NCBI GenBank assembly: GCA_031261295.1
Contig: JAISKT010000079.1
Location: forward strand, 1-38,562
Origin: Candidatus Symbiothrix sp.
GTDB lineage: Bacteria; Bacteroidota; Bacteroidia; Bacteroidales; Azobacteroidaceae
Reading direction: 5' to 3'
Length of the DNA stretch: 38,562 nucleotides
The notes under the pieces were generated by a model. The model did no database searches. It saw only the letters and a list, made by a program, of their open reading frames with translations, and was not told the DNA's origin. The translations under genes were made by a program, and so were the position numbers. Positions 24,629 through 34,300 of the stretch are shown here, piece after piece (positions within the stretch are counted from its first letter, which is position 1; each line of letters begins with the position of its first letter).

Positions 24629-25957
24629 ATGAAGAAGTTTTATTTTCTATTAGTGGCGTTTCTGATGGTAGCGGCCATGCCGTATGCACAGGATGTTACG
24701 GTTTTTGATTTTGAAAGCGGGTCTATGGATGTCTGGACTATCGGCATGGACGAAATGGCGAAAGTCGATAATCCGCACAAAGATGCGGTCAATCCTTCCG
24801 AAAATGTGGGTAAATATACGCACCGTGAAATATGGCAGCAATGTGGTTTATGGTTGTCTAATCCGGTGACTTCCCGGGTGTACAATTCCGTTCAATTTAA
24901 GTACCTGATTCCGAGTGGGGAAAAAGGGAAGATTACCGTGGAACTAATGACTACCGTAAATGGATGGTGGTCGGTTATGTACACCTATGATTCCGGTTTT
25001 CTCGTAGGAGACGGCGCTTGGCACTTGGTCAATTTCACGCTTCCTATTTCCCGGGAAATCTCAGCGGTGGCTGTGGGATTTAATCAACGGTATAATCCGG
25101 GCGGTCTAAGCCCCGACGAAGGCCAGCAAAACGGAGCATCCGGCTTGAATTGCTATTTCGATGATTTGATCCTGAAAAAAACAACCGATGTCGAACATGT
25201 CCTTTATTTCGAACCGTTCACCAAAACAGACCGGAATTGGGAAAGTTACGATGGCCCCGCCAACGAATGTCCGCCTTTGATCGGCGGCTTGCCTTTAGTT
25301 AGTGAAAGCAATATTGAACTGGCCCGGTTTTGGGGAGATACGCACGATTATGCGTTGAGGCTCCACCATGACCGGAAACCAATTTATATCTATGGGATTG
25401 ATGCGAACGGTTATGAAGACTATAGCATTAAATTTGAACAACGTTGGGTATGGGATCCAAGTGAAATTTATTGGCATGTGACGGATGAAGAAAAATTATT
25501 CAATGTGGCTTATCAATACAATGGCCCGAATGGATTGAGTTCGTGGATTGAATTGACCGATGACTATCTCACCGGCATTTTCCTTACGGAACAATGGACT
25601 ACTTTTTATAAGTCATTCCTTCCGGAAGGTGTAAGTTCGATCAATTTGCGCATTTCGGCTCAGAATTGTACGCCGGCCCCCAACATTACCAATCTGTCTG
25701 TTAGTGGCGTTTATACCGGCGAAACGGTCAATGGTTTGAAAAAAACGGATACTGTGGCAAAAGCATTCTACCAGGCAGCCACTCAAACCGTGAATGCGGG
25801 TAAAGACGCTCAAATCACAATCTTTAATGCAGGCGGCTCGTTTCTGCAAAGCACTTCTCATGCATCTTTTGTGAATGTAAGTCATTTGCAAACAGGCGTT
25901 TATATCGCTAAGATTACGACTTTAGAAGGAACTTCGGTTCTGAAATTTGTAAAATAA
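24629..25957 (+). CDS. PUL surface protein A2, paralogue of A1
   Basis: 442 residues, collinear with A1 over the whole length: same signal peptide type, same two beta-sandwich modules (VTVFDFESGSMDVWTIGMDE; HVLYFEPFTKTDRNW) and same T9SS tail (ITIFNAGGSFLQST, VLKFVK). Many blocks are identical at protein level (for example TSRVYNSVQFKYLIP and EISAVAVGFNQRYNPGG) while the second module differs more, around the residues that could contact ligand. It sits 12 bp after B1. It is the first gene of the second A-B pair and arose by tandem duplication. Confidence 0.8.
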   Translation: MKKFYFLLVAFLMVAAMPYAQDVTVFDFESGSMDVWTIGMDEMAKVDNPHKDAVNPSENVGKYTHREIWQQCGLWLSNPVTSRVYNSVQFKYLIPSGEKGKITVELMTTVNGWWSVMYTYDSGFLVGDGAWHLVNFTLPISREISAVAVGFNQRYNPGGLSPDEGQQNGASGLNCYFDDLILKKTTDVEHVLYFEPFTKTDRNWESYDGPANECPPLIGGLPLVSESNIELARFWGDTHDYALRLHHDRKPIYIYGIDANGYEDYSIKFEQRWVWDPSEIYWHVTDEEKLFNVAYQYNGPNGLSSWIELTDDYLTGIFLTEQWTTFYKSFLPEGVSSINLRISAQNCTPAPNITNLSVSGVYTGETVNGLKKTDTVAKAFYQAATQTVNAGKDAQITIFNAGGSFLQSTSHASFVNVSHLQTGVYIAKITTLEGTSVLKFVK

Positions 25958-26015
25958 ATAAATAGGCTGACTAAAAGATTATTAACCTATAATAAATTTA
26001 AAATTTAAATAAATC

Positions 26016-27701
26016 ATGAAAACAAAAAAAACTTTTTTATTATGCTTGTTCTGCTTATTGTGCTCGGCACAAGTGTGGGCGCAGCATGCATGGGAAAATC
26101 AACATCTTCCAATAGAATGGACTGTCGGAGATTATCATTTTGGAGTACAACCGAGATGGGGAGCGGGTATAGCTACCGGTTTAGTGACTTTTAGGGGATA
26201 CAGCGGCCCCGACGATTTTACTAATTTTGAGATTCCTGCAACTGCTGAGGTTCCCCAAGGTGTTGCCGATCAATTCAGCGAAATGTTTGAAGGAACCGAA
26301 TTCACCTTACCCGTAGGTACGGCGACTGTAAAGGTTGTTGGAAGGGATGCTTTTAATGGATATTCAGCTGCGACCTCAATCATTGTTCCGGAAGGAGTAA
26401 CAATCATTAAAGAGGCCGCTTTTTCCAATATGAATCATCTTGTGTCTGTTTCTCTCCCTCATTCATTGGAAAGTTTTGAACAATCTCTTTTTAGTAATAG
26501 CTCTATTACTGCTGTTACTTTATATGAAAACGTAAACTATATTCAAGAACTCGCTTTTTGTTATTGCCCGATTACGACATTCACTGTACTCTGTGAGACA
26601 CCATTAGCTCCGTACACAGGCGGGGATGTAGGTGTTGCAGCGAATGCCTTTAACGTAGGTGGAAATATGGCAGACAAAACATTATATGTTCCTTACGGCA
26701 CCGGGCCGGCTTATACGGCTGCTCCAATTTGGAGTGAATTTGGTACGATCATCGAACTCCCGGCGCCCGCTAATGAAACGACTTGGCAGGGAACGACAAC
26801 TGCTTGGAATTTAGATGCCAACTGGTCGGATGGCGTTCCTACGGAAACAACGGATGTGATTATTCCCGCGGGAGCTGCTGCCTATCCTACTGTTCCTGCC
26901 GGAACGACCGTAGCGAAACTTACTTTTGAATCAGGCGCAAGCGCCGATCTTTCAGGTACATTGATTGCTACTAACGGCGTATCGGTCGATTATACAGTCA
27001 CAAACGGAAGATGGTACTCCATCGGTTTTCCGTTTGCGATAGAAAAGGTGTATAGCCATCTTTATGAAGAAAATGAGTGGGATCCTTATGAGTTAGACGC
27101 TTATGATCCGGAATCGACAGGCACCTATAAAGGCGATTATTGGTTGAAAGAATACACTCCGGGAGGAACCGAGCTGTTCCAATACAGAAGCGCAATAGTA
27201 GCAAACAAAGGCTATATTGTTCAATTCCCCGACTGGTTCGATGGTACAAAAATTTCTTTTATCTCTGCCTCCACCAGTGTGACGTTGAGTAATACAGGCG
27301 CTCTGCCTTTTGCATCTAACCATCAGTTAGTAGCCAATCCCCGGTTGAGTAGTCTTTCGTTAAATTCAGCGGATGATGCTGCCAAACATCACTATACCCA
27401 CCATGCCGGTGAAAATAAATATAATCTGCTTGACGGAACGTATGAACTGGCTCCTTTTGAAGCTGCGATTACGCTGTTGGAACCCAATCCGAGTTTGGTA
27501 CCCGCTTCCATAACTATTGAGGCAAATACGACCGGGATCAAACATCCTGCCGGTGTTGCCAATGATCCGGTAATTGCTACGCACTATTATACGCTCCAAG
27601 GCACGGAAGTGAGCAAACCGGTTGAAAATGGAATCTACCTTGTGAAGAAAGTCCATGAATCGAAAAAAGCAGAAGTAGTAAAAATTATTTATAAAAAGTA
27701 A
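26016..27701 (+). CDS. PUL surface protein B2: same LRR head as B1, different C-terminal half
   Basis: 561 residues. Residues 1 to about 248 are nearly the same as B1 (signal peptide ending VWAQ, then the BspA-like LRR region to FGTIIELPA). From there it shares nothing with B1: instead of two cadherin-like sandwiches it has a segment starting ETTWQGTTTAWNLDANWSDG, a repeat-like parallel-beta piece (DVIIPAGAAAYPTVPAGTT), and a domain with RWYSIGFPFAIEKVYS and KGYIVQFPDWFDG. It ends in a T9SS-like tail (YTLQGTEVSKPVENGIYLVKKV...KIIYKK). Such C-terminal segments are known from Bacteroidota surface proteins, but I cannot name the domain. The break at about 26763 is sharp, suggesting domain swapping by recombination. 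Confidence 0.78.
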   Translation: MKTKKTFLLCLFCLLCSAQVWAQHAWENQHLPIEWTVGDYHFGVQPRWGAGIATGLVTFRGYSGPDDFTNFEIPATAEVPQGVADQFSEMFEGTEFTLPVGTATVKVVGRDAFNGYSAATSIIVPEGVTIIKEAAFSNMNHLVSVSLPHSLESFEQSLFSNSSITAVTLYENVNYIQELAFCYCPITTFTVLCETPLAPYTGGDVGVAANAFNVGGNMADKTLYVPYGTGPAYTAAPIWSEFGTIIELPAPANETTWQGTTTAWNLDANWSDGVPTETTDVIIPAGAAAYPTVPAGTTVAKLTFESGASADLSGTLIATNGVSVDYTVTNGRWYSIGFPFAIEKVYSHLYEENEWDPYELDAYDPESTGTYKGDYWLKEYTPGGTELFQYRSAIVANKGYIVQFPDWFDGTKISFISASTSVTLSNTGALPFASNHQLVANPRLSSLSLNSADDAAKHHYTHHAGENKYNLLDGTYELAPFEAAITLLEPNPSLVPASITIEANTTGIKHPAGVANDPVIATHYYTLQGTEVSKPVENGIYLVKKVHESKKAEVVKIIYKK

Positions 27702-27704
27702 ATT

Positions 27705-27980
27705 ATGAAAACGAAAAAATTGTATATACTCGCGATTTGTTTGATGGCGGCTACGTATGTATTTGCCGAACGAACAACCATGAAAGATCAAACCGATGGT
27801 TGGCTGCAAAAAGCGCCGGCTGCTGCCGGTGACAGGCCGGGGGGTATTACGGATCCTCCTCCAACGGGCGACCCGGATGCTCCGGAACCTATCGGCGATG
27901 GCATTGGATTGGTACTTGGCTTAGGCTTGGTATATGGCGTTTCTCTTTTTGCCGGTAAAAGGAAAAAAGCGGCTGCCTAA
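27705..27980 (+). CDS. Small secreted peptide with PIGDG-TM-KRKK C-terminus
   Basis: 91 residues. Signal peptide about 1-21 (ILAICLMAATYVFA), a Pro/Gly/Asp-rich middle (DRPGGITDPPPTGDPDAPEP) and a C-terminal block PIGDG (62-66) followed by a hydrophobic stretch (GLVLGLGLVYGVSLFA) and the basic end GKRKKAAA. A motif, one membrane segment and a basic tail together resemble sorting-type C-termini (LPXTG or PEP-CTERM layout), though this exact motif is not one of those. It is 3 bp after B2, the last gene of the PUL and before a terminator. It may be a small membrane-anchored accessory of the T9SS-exported surface proteins; this is inference. Confidence 0.65.
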   Translation: MKTKKLYILAICLMAATYVFAERTTMKDQTDGWLQKAPAAAGDRPGGITDPPPTGDPDAPEPIGDGIGLVLGLGLVYGVSLFAGKRKKAAA

Positions 27981-27988
27981 AAAAAGGC

Positions 27989-28020
27989 AAACCCGTCATT
28001 TCGAACGAAGTGACGGGTTT
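27989..28020 (+). terminator. Terminator of the PUL operon
   Basis: AAACCCGTCA pairs with TGACGGGTTT (10 bp, extended by TTCG/CGAA in the loop), followed by GTTTT, 8 bp after the stop of the last PUL gene. The core GTCATTTCGAACGAAGTGA is the same sequence family as the hairpin element in leader copy 2 (37683-37768). Confidence 0.8.
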
Positions 28021-28037
28021 GTTTTGATATAATAACC

Positions 28038-30599
28038 TTATCTTTCAGGATACAATGCTTCCCACCATTCGGGTTGCCCTTTCAGCCATTTGGCAAACCA
28101 GGCGTAAATGGTATTATTCCAGGCAATGCGCTTTTTGTAATCGTAAATGGCGTGATTTTCTCCCTGTACCTGAATAAATTCCACTTCTTTCCCCAATATT
28201 TTCAAGGCATTGTACATTTGGATGCTTTCCCCAATCGGCACATTGGTATCGGCTGTTCCGTGCAACAATAAAAGAGGGGTATTAATTTTATCCGCCTTAA
28301 ACAAAGGACTTTGATTGATATACAAATCCGGATTATTCCACGGGTAACTGTTGGCGCTGGCGGCTCCGCTATACGAATATCCCCAATAGCCTTCGCCCCA
28401 ATAGCTGGCAATGGAACTGATACCTGCATGGGAAACGGCTGCCGCAAAGATATCCGTTTGAGTTTGCAGGTATTGTGTCATAAAACCGCCGTAAGAAGCG
28501 CCGATGCAACCTACTTTCGTGCTGTCCACAAAGGCATGTTCGCGGTAGAATTTTTGAGTGCCTTCGATGATTTCATCCGCGGTCGTTTGGCCCCAGGCAT
28601 TGACGTGGCGCGCCGAAAATTCCTGTCCGTAACCCGTAGCGCCCGACGGTTCCACGATATAAACCACATAGCCCAAGGCTGCATACACTTGTGAAGGATA
28701 AGTCGTTTCAAAGATGCGGGAAGTCGGAGAAGTGCCACCATAATAATACACAATCAGCGGATATTTTTTCTGCGGATCAAAATCAGGCGGCAAGCAATAA
28801 CGCCCGTCCACAATGGTATTGTCCGAAGACGTGAAAGTCCACGAGGTAACCGGCGACATCGCCATTTCGTCCAATTGTTTCTTATACGGGTCCGCCAATA
28901 AAGCGGATTTTTGTGTCTTCAAATCGTAGGAATACAACCGGTAGGCATTTGCCGGACTTTCGCCACGGAAAAGAGCGACCGGTTGGGAATCAGCTACACT
29001 GAAAGCCGCAATCACTTCTTCCGGCAAATCCAGCAACGCATATTGTTTGGATTGCGGATTGTATTTATAGATATGTACAAAATCTTTGTCTTCCACCCGG
29101 AAATAAATGTTATTGTCGTAAGAAGCCCATTGAGCGCCCTTTATACTTGGATTGAAATCTTTCGTAATGGGTTCTATTTCTTTACTTTTCCGGTTATAAA
29201 TAAATGCCTGATTATCATACGTATTAGAAATTTGTCCTTCGGCCAGATTTTCCCCAATGCCATTGAAAGCTTCTGCGCCTCCGGTGATTAGCAGATTTTT
29301 CCCGTCGGGAGAATAATAAGCGCCGGTAATAAAAGGATCGCGAAATAAAGTGTCTAATTGCAAGGTTTTAACATCCAACTCAAATAAAGTCATGACCGAA
29401 AAAGGGCGGTGCGTAATATCTTCCTCAGTTGAAAAAAGCAATGCTTTTTGGCCATCCCGGCTCATGTCGGTAATCCGGAGGTCTGTTCTTCCGAAAGTAA
29501 TCTGTTGCAAGCTTTTATCGAGTACCGAATAAAGGGAAAGGGAAGTTCTGTTTCGGAATTCACCGCTCCGGTCGCTGGGCGAAAGCACCCGTTTCAAATC
29601 GCCTTTATCTGCCGGAATTTCTTCATTTAAATAAATAAACACCGTTTGTGCATCCGGGGAAACAGAATATGAATCAAACTGAATGCCTTCCGCAATTGCC
29701 GTTTCATTCAAAGACGGAATATCCAACAGGATCAAATCCATGTTGCTTTCTCCTGTTTTTGAGTAAACCAATTGATTTTTACCATCTATCCATTGCGGAT
29801 TGGCTGCAGAAGGAAAGCGGTAAATTGTTTGATTGGTTTTCAAGTCCCGTAATTCCAGGCTGGACAAACTTTTCCCTCCCGGAAAAACATCTTTTGTACC
29901 TATTAAATAATACTGGCCGGTGGGCGAAAGTGTCCCGGCTGTAATGCGGTTTCCTTCCATAATATCATTAATCGTCACCCGTCTTTTAGCATCGGTGGAA
30001 AGGGTAATTTGCGCCAACGAATCTTTCTTGACAGGCTTGATATACGCTTTTAATTGCGATTCATTGAAATTCTTCACTTCCGCTAATCGTTTGATTATCA
30101 CTTCGTAGCGATGAGGTTCCAAGGTCAAGTCAAACGTAAGGGTTTTGGCTTTAGACAAACTGTCCTCTTTGGTTTCCTTCTTTTTATCTTCTTTTTTACC
30201 ATTGATATATACCTCCAGCATATCGGTGGAAGTAATGCTCAATTCCGCTTTGCAATACCGGTCGGCATCTACATTAAAAGAAAACAACTGCACAGCCTTG
30301 TCCCGGCTGGGAATCTGGCGGTCGTAAGGGGCATAATCCAAATTGAAAACACTGTCCGCTCCGGCTTTCAGTATTTTTTTAGCGGTACGCACTTCTTCCC
30401 AATTGACCTGCGTTTTGAGCAGGTTTTTGGTTTCAAAAGTCTTTTTGTTTACATCCGTACTGTCCACCACTATCGGATTGTAAATGGGTATCAAAGGCGA
30501 AGCCTTGAATTGCAGAACCGGGATTTCTTTTTGAGCAAAAGCTGTAAAAGCAAATAAAGAAAGAATAAAAGCGGAAAACAATTTATTGTAAAATGCCAT
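28038..30599 (-). CDS. S9-family serine peptidase (prolyl oligopeptidase / dipeptidyl-peptidase type)
   Basis: 853 residues from the ATG at 30599, with a signal peptide (about 1-23, ending FAQ). A longer TTG reading at 30626 is rejected because the promoter -7 element overlaps it. The N-terminal three quarters form a beta-propeller (repeated LRDLKTNQTIYRF and DGKNLLITGG-like turns). The C-terminal alpha/beta-hydrolase holds the triad S702 in GASYGGFM, D784 in HGTADTNVP and H816 in ENHAIY. It cleaves peptides, probably dipeptides with proline or alanine at P1, in the periplasm or at the surface. It is monocistronic by spacing and converges on the PUL end. Confidence 0.92.
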   Translation of the reverse strand: MAFYNKLFSAFILSLFAFTAFAQKEIPVLQFKASPLIPIYNPIVVDSTDVNKKTFETKNLLKTQVNWEEVRTAKKILKAGADSVFNLDYAPYDRQIPSRDKAVQLFSFNVDADRYCKAELSITSTDMLEVYINGKKEDKKKETKEDSLSKAKTLTFDLTLEPHRYEVIIKRLAEVKNFNESQLKAYIKPVKKDSLAQITLSTDAKRRVTINDIMEGNRITAGTLSPTGQYYLIGTKDVFPGGKSLSSLELRDLKTNQTIYRFPSAANPQWIDGKNQLVYSKTGESNMDLILLDIPSLNETAIAEGIQFDSYSVSPDAQTVFIYLNEEIPADKGDLKRVLSPSDRSGEFRNRTSLSLYSVLDKSLQQITFGRTDLRITDMSRDGQKALLFSTEEDITHRPFSVMTLFELDVKTLQLDTLFRDPFITGAYYSPDGKNLLITGGAEAFNGIGENLAEGQISNTYDNQAFIYNRKSKEIEPITKDFNPSIKGAQWASYDNNIYFRVEDKDFVHIYKYNPQSKQYALLDLPEEVIAAFSVADSQPVALFRGESPANAYRLYSYDLKTQKSALLADPYKKQLDEMAMSPVTSWTFTSSDNTIVDGRYCLPPDFDPQKKYPLIVYYYGGTSPTSRIFETTYPSQVYAALGYVVYIVEPSGATGYGQEFSARHVNAWGQTTADEIIEGTQKFYREHAFVDSTKVGCIGASYGGFMTQYLQTQTDIFAAAVSHAGISSIASYWGEGYWGYSYSGAASANSYPWNNPDLYINQSPLFKADKINTPLLLLHGTADTNVPIGESIQMYNALKILGKEVEFIQVQGENHAIYDYKKRIAWNNTIYAWFAKWLKGQPEWWEALYPER

Positions 30600-30623
30600 G
30601 AGTATAAAAATTAAAATGAACGT

Positions 30624-30655
30624 CAAAGATACGATATAAATGAGAACTTAACAAA
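30624..30655 (-). promoter_or_regulatory. Promoter of the S9 peptidase gene
   Basis: Minus-strand TATCTTTG (30624-30631) with TTTG at 30652-30655, 20 bp apart, matches the Bacteroides consensus. The start would be near 30617, so translation must begin downstream, supporting the ATG at 30599. Confidence 0.65.
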
Positions 30656-30693
30656 AAAAATGATGTGTATCGTTGGATAGAACGTAACCTTTT

Positions 30694-31308
30694 CTATTCT
30701 TCAATTAATTTAAACGTGTAGCCTTGTTCCAACAACCAGTCAATCGCTTTCGGCAATACCTCTTTCATTTTTGCTTCCGCTTTCAAGGAATCGTGGAAAA
30801 CAATCACCGAACCGTTTCGCGTATATTTCTTTACATTATCAAAAACTTCTTCCGCCGTTGTCAAACAGCTATAATCGCGGGTGACTACATCCCACATGAT
30901 TACCTTAAAGTGTTTTTTTACTTGCAGGAGTTGCGGGAAGCGCAAATGCCCGTGAGGCGGACGGAAAAGGTTGCTTTTTATCAGTTGCTCCGCTTCCCTG
31001 ACATCTTTCCAATAGGTTTTTGTTGTCACCTTCAATCCTTTCAGGTGGTGGAAAGTATGATTTCCCACCAGATGTCCCCGCTCAATGACCTGCCGGTATG
31101 TATCCGGATATTTCCGCACATTGTCACCGACACAAAAAAAAGTCGCTTGAATGTGGTATTTATCCAGCAAATCCAATACCCAAGGGGTGACTTCGGGAAT
31201 GGGGCCATCGTCAAAAGTGAGGTACACAGCCTTTTCCTTTGTCCGGAACCGCCAATGGGCGCCGGGGAAACAGGCTCTGTAAAAAAGAGGGGGCCGTTCA
31301 ATAAACAT
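30694..31308 (-). CDS. NodB-type polysaccharide deacetylase
   Basis: 204 residues covering one NodB homology domain. TFDDGP at 31-36 supplies the catalytic base and metal Asp, H84 and H88 in NHTFHH are the metal histidines, RPPHG at 116-120 is motif 3 and VFHDS at 170-174 is motif 5. The family (CE4) removes N- or O-acetyl groups from chitin-like or peptidoglycan sugars. No cleavable signal peptide is seen, only the short line PPLFYRACFP, so it may be cytoplasmic or membrane-associated. It sits 3 bp after the DUF2723 gene and is surely co-transcribed with it, which hints at a shared envelope-glycan role. Confidence 0.9.
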   Translation of the reverse strand: MFIERPPLFYRACFPGAHWRFRTKEKAVYLTFDDGPIPEVTPWVLDLLDKYHIQATFFCVGDNVRKYPDTYRQVIERGHLVGNHTFHHLKGLKVTTKTYWKDVREAEQLIKSNLFRPPHGHLRFPQLLQVKKHFKVIMWDVVTRDYSCLTTAEEVFDNVKKYTRNGSVIVFHDSLKAEAKMKEVLPKAIDWLLEQGYTFKLIEE

Positions 31309-31311
31309 AAC

Positions 31312-34300
31312 TTACCGGTTTAATCCTCCTCTTTGTTGTTTTTGCCCGAAAGTACTTTGGTAACGTTCCATACTTGCCGAGAAGACATCGGAATATTTAT
31401 CTAAATACTCAGGTGCGTTTTCTGCAAAATAATACAGGATATATTGCAGGCAGGCAATGTCCCGCTTCACATCTTCACTGATCGAAAGGTACTGTCGCCT
31501 GTTCAACCGGTTATCCCAATGGAGATTCGTGGACAATGTTTCGGCCAGTTCCGTATAGATAGCAACGGCCTTTTCTTTCTTGCCGATTTTGTGATAAGCA
31601 TCCGCCAGTTCTCCGGTAGAAAAATAGTCATAAGGCACATTATAAGAAGGAATTACCTTCAGGCAATAATCCAAGGCTTTTTCAGCCCGTACGGAATCAT
31701 TTTCATCGGCTAATTTCTGAGCCAACTGTCCGAAAATAATACGGAAAGTCCGCGTCATCCGCATGCTGTTTTCATCCAGATAAAGCCCCGGTTGTTCCAG
31801 ATTGCCCCATTTGTATTTATTCATGACATTATCGTAGAGAACATCCGTATCAATCCGTTGGTAGCGGGCTGCCTGAAAAGGCATGACGCGATAAGCCGCA
31901 CCGTCTTGCCGGAAATAAGGTTCCATCCGCAAGTATTGATCCGATCCCACCGTTATCGCGAAATACATGGGCCGCGACCAATCCTTATTATTCTTCAGCA
32001 TATCGAGGATCATCATTTCATGCTTGGCCAAGTATTTCTTGGACGCGGTAGTCGGTTCTCCTTGTTCATTGGGTTTATCGCTCAGGTCAATGAGCAGGTA
32101 AGGCGGAATCCAGGCTGCGTTTTCAGGTTTTACCACCCCGGAAGCTATCACCCCGGCGGAATCAATGGGAATGGCTATTTTGTCCGTAGGAATATTGTCG
32201 GCTTCAAAGCCATAACCCTGTAATTTTTTATCCCGGGGGTTATCCGATTTTATCCGTTCCAGGACTTTATCCACGAGCATGGGTTCTTTCTGTTCGTTGA
32301 AGACATAAGCCACATCGTGTTTGCCTTGTACATATTCATATTTTTTCCAATCAATCGGCAGTGGTTGCGATTCATACGCCTGACGTTTCATTTGGTCGAT
32401 GTACCAGTCTGTTTGTAAATAACTTAAATTACAAACGCGGACATCCGTACGAAAGCCTTCCACCTCTTGGGCATACCACAAGGGGAACGTATCATTATCG
32501 CCGTTGGTAAAAATAATGGCATTCGGTTCGCAGGTTGCCAGGTAATTCATCCCGAAATCGCGGGCGACATATCTGCCCGAACGGTCGTGATCGTCCCAGG
32601 TTTGCGACACCATTTGCAGCGGAATCAACAAACAAAGAAATGTACCCAAACCGGCAGCAGCGGGAGCCGGCAGCAACTTGTTCAATCCCTTGATAATTCC
32701 GGCGGTACCGATACCTATCCAGATACAGAAAGCGTAGAAAGATCCGGCATACGCATAATCCCGTTCACGCGGTTGGAAAGGCGACTGATTCAAATATACG
32801 ACAATGGCCAGTCCGGTCATGAAGAAAAGTAAAAACGTTACCCAGAACTGCTCCGGCCCTTTTTTACCGGAAAATACCTGGAAGAAAATACCCAAAAGAC
32901 CCAGCAATAGCGGCAACATATAATAGGTATTATGACCTTTATTTTTAGCAATACTGTCGGGCATATCGTCTTGCGGGCCTACCCTGAATTGGTCAATGAA
33001 TTGAATGCCGGTAATCCAGTTCCCGTTGGAAACTTCCCCGCTTCCCTGAATATCGTTTTGCCGGCCGGAGAAATTCCACATAAAATAGCGCCAATACATG
33101 AAGCTGACCTGGTATTCAAAGAAATAACGCAGGTTTTCTCCGAAAGTAGGCATTTTTACCCATTTCTTACCTTGTGGTGTTGTTACCTGTACCCGTTTTC
33201 CCTGGAAATTCGACCATTCTTTGTATCCCTGTATGTGCCGCGAGTCGGAACTGTACATCCGTGGAAACAAGGTATTTAATTCATCTACATAGACATATTC
33301 TTTTTTGCGGCCGGATTCGTAATATTGGTCTTTTTCAGATTCGTCCCTTTTCGGAATTTGCGACCAGATAGGGCCTCCGTCTTTGGTGACAGCTTCAAGC
33401 ATTCCCCCTTTCGCTTCGTATTTCACTTCGGAAGCAAACGTTTGACCATAAAATAAAGGAGTTTCGCCGTACTGTTCGCGGCTCAAATAGGTTCTCAACG
33501 TGAAAATGTCTTCCGGTGAGTTTTGATCCATAGGCGTATTGGCAGCCGATCGGATAATGATCAGTGCGTAAGAAGAATAACCGATTGTGACGACGAACAA
33601 TCCGATCAGGATGGTATTTAATACGGCCGGATTGACTTTTTTAGACCAAAACAAATAACCGGCCAACACAGCTATCAGGAACAGCCCCAACCAAATACCA
33701 TTTCCTAAGAAAGGTATTCCCAATAAGACAATCGCAATTAAAAAAGCTATCTTCGCCTTTTGGGAATTGTATGTTTCTTTCAGGGTTTCCCAAATAGCCC
33801 AGGACAAAACGCCGAAAACGAGAATCAGATAGAATACGACTCCCGAATTATAAGGTAAATGAAAAGTATTAACGAACAGTAATTCAAACCATCCGCAGAC
33901 TTCGACCAATCCTTGTACCAACCCGTAAAGGATAGCAGCCAGAATACCGAAAGAAATCAATAACGCAATCCCGGCGCCTTTCAAAGTGGGTTCGGAATTT
34001 TTGCGGAAATAATAGACCAACACAATGGCCGGGATACAAAGGAGATTCAATAGGTGGATGGCAATGGAAACGCCCATGAGGTAAGCGATTAGAATCAACC
34101 ACCGGTCGGAATGCGGCTCATCGGCGACATCTTCCCATTTCAGTATCAACCAGAACACGACGGCTGTCATCAAAGAAGAAAAAGCATACACTTCGCCTTC
34201 CACTGCTGAAAACCAGAATGTATCGGAAAATGTATAGGCCAAAGCGCCGACGGCTCCTGCTCCCAAAACCGTAATCAGTTGAGCGAGACTCAGTTCTTTT

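Noticed and set aside
30600-30626. TTG start of the S9 peptidase at 30626
   Set aside because: It overlaps the promoter -7 element (30624-30631); the ATG at 30599 gives a normal signal peptide.
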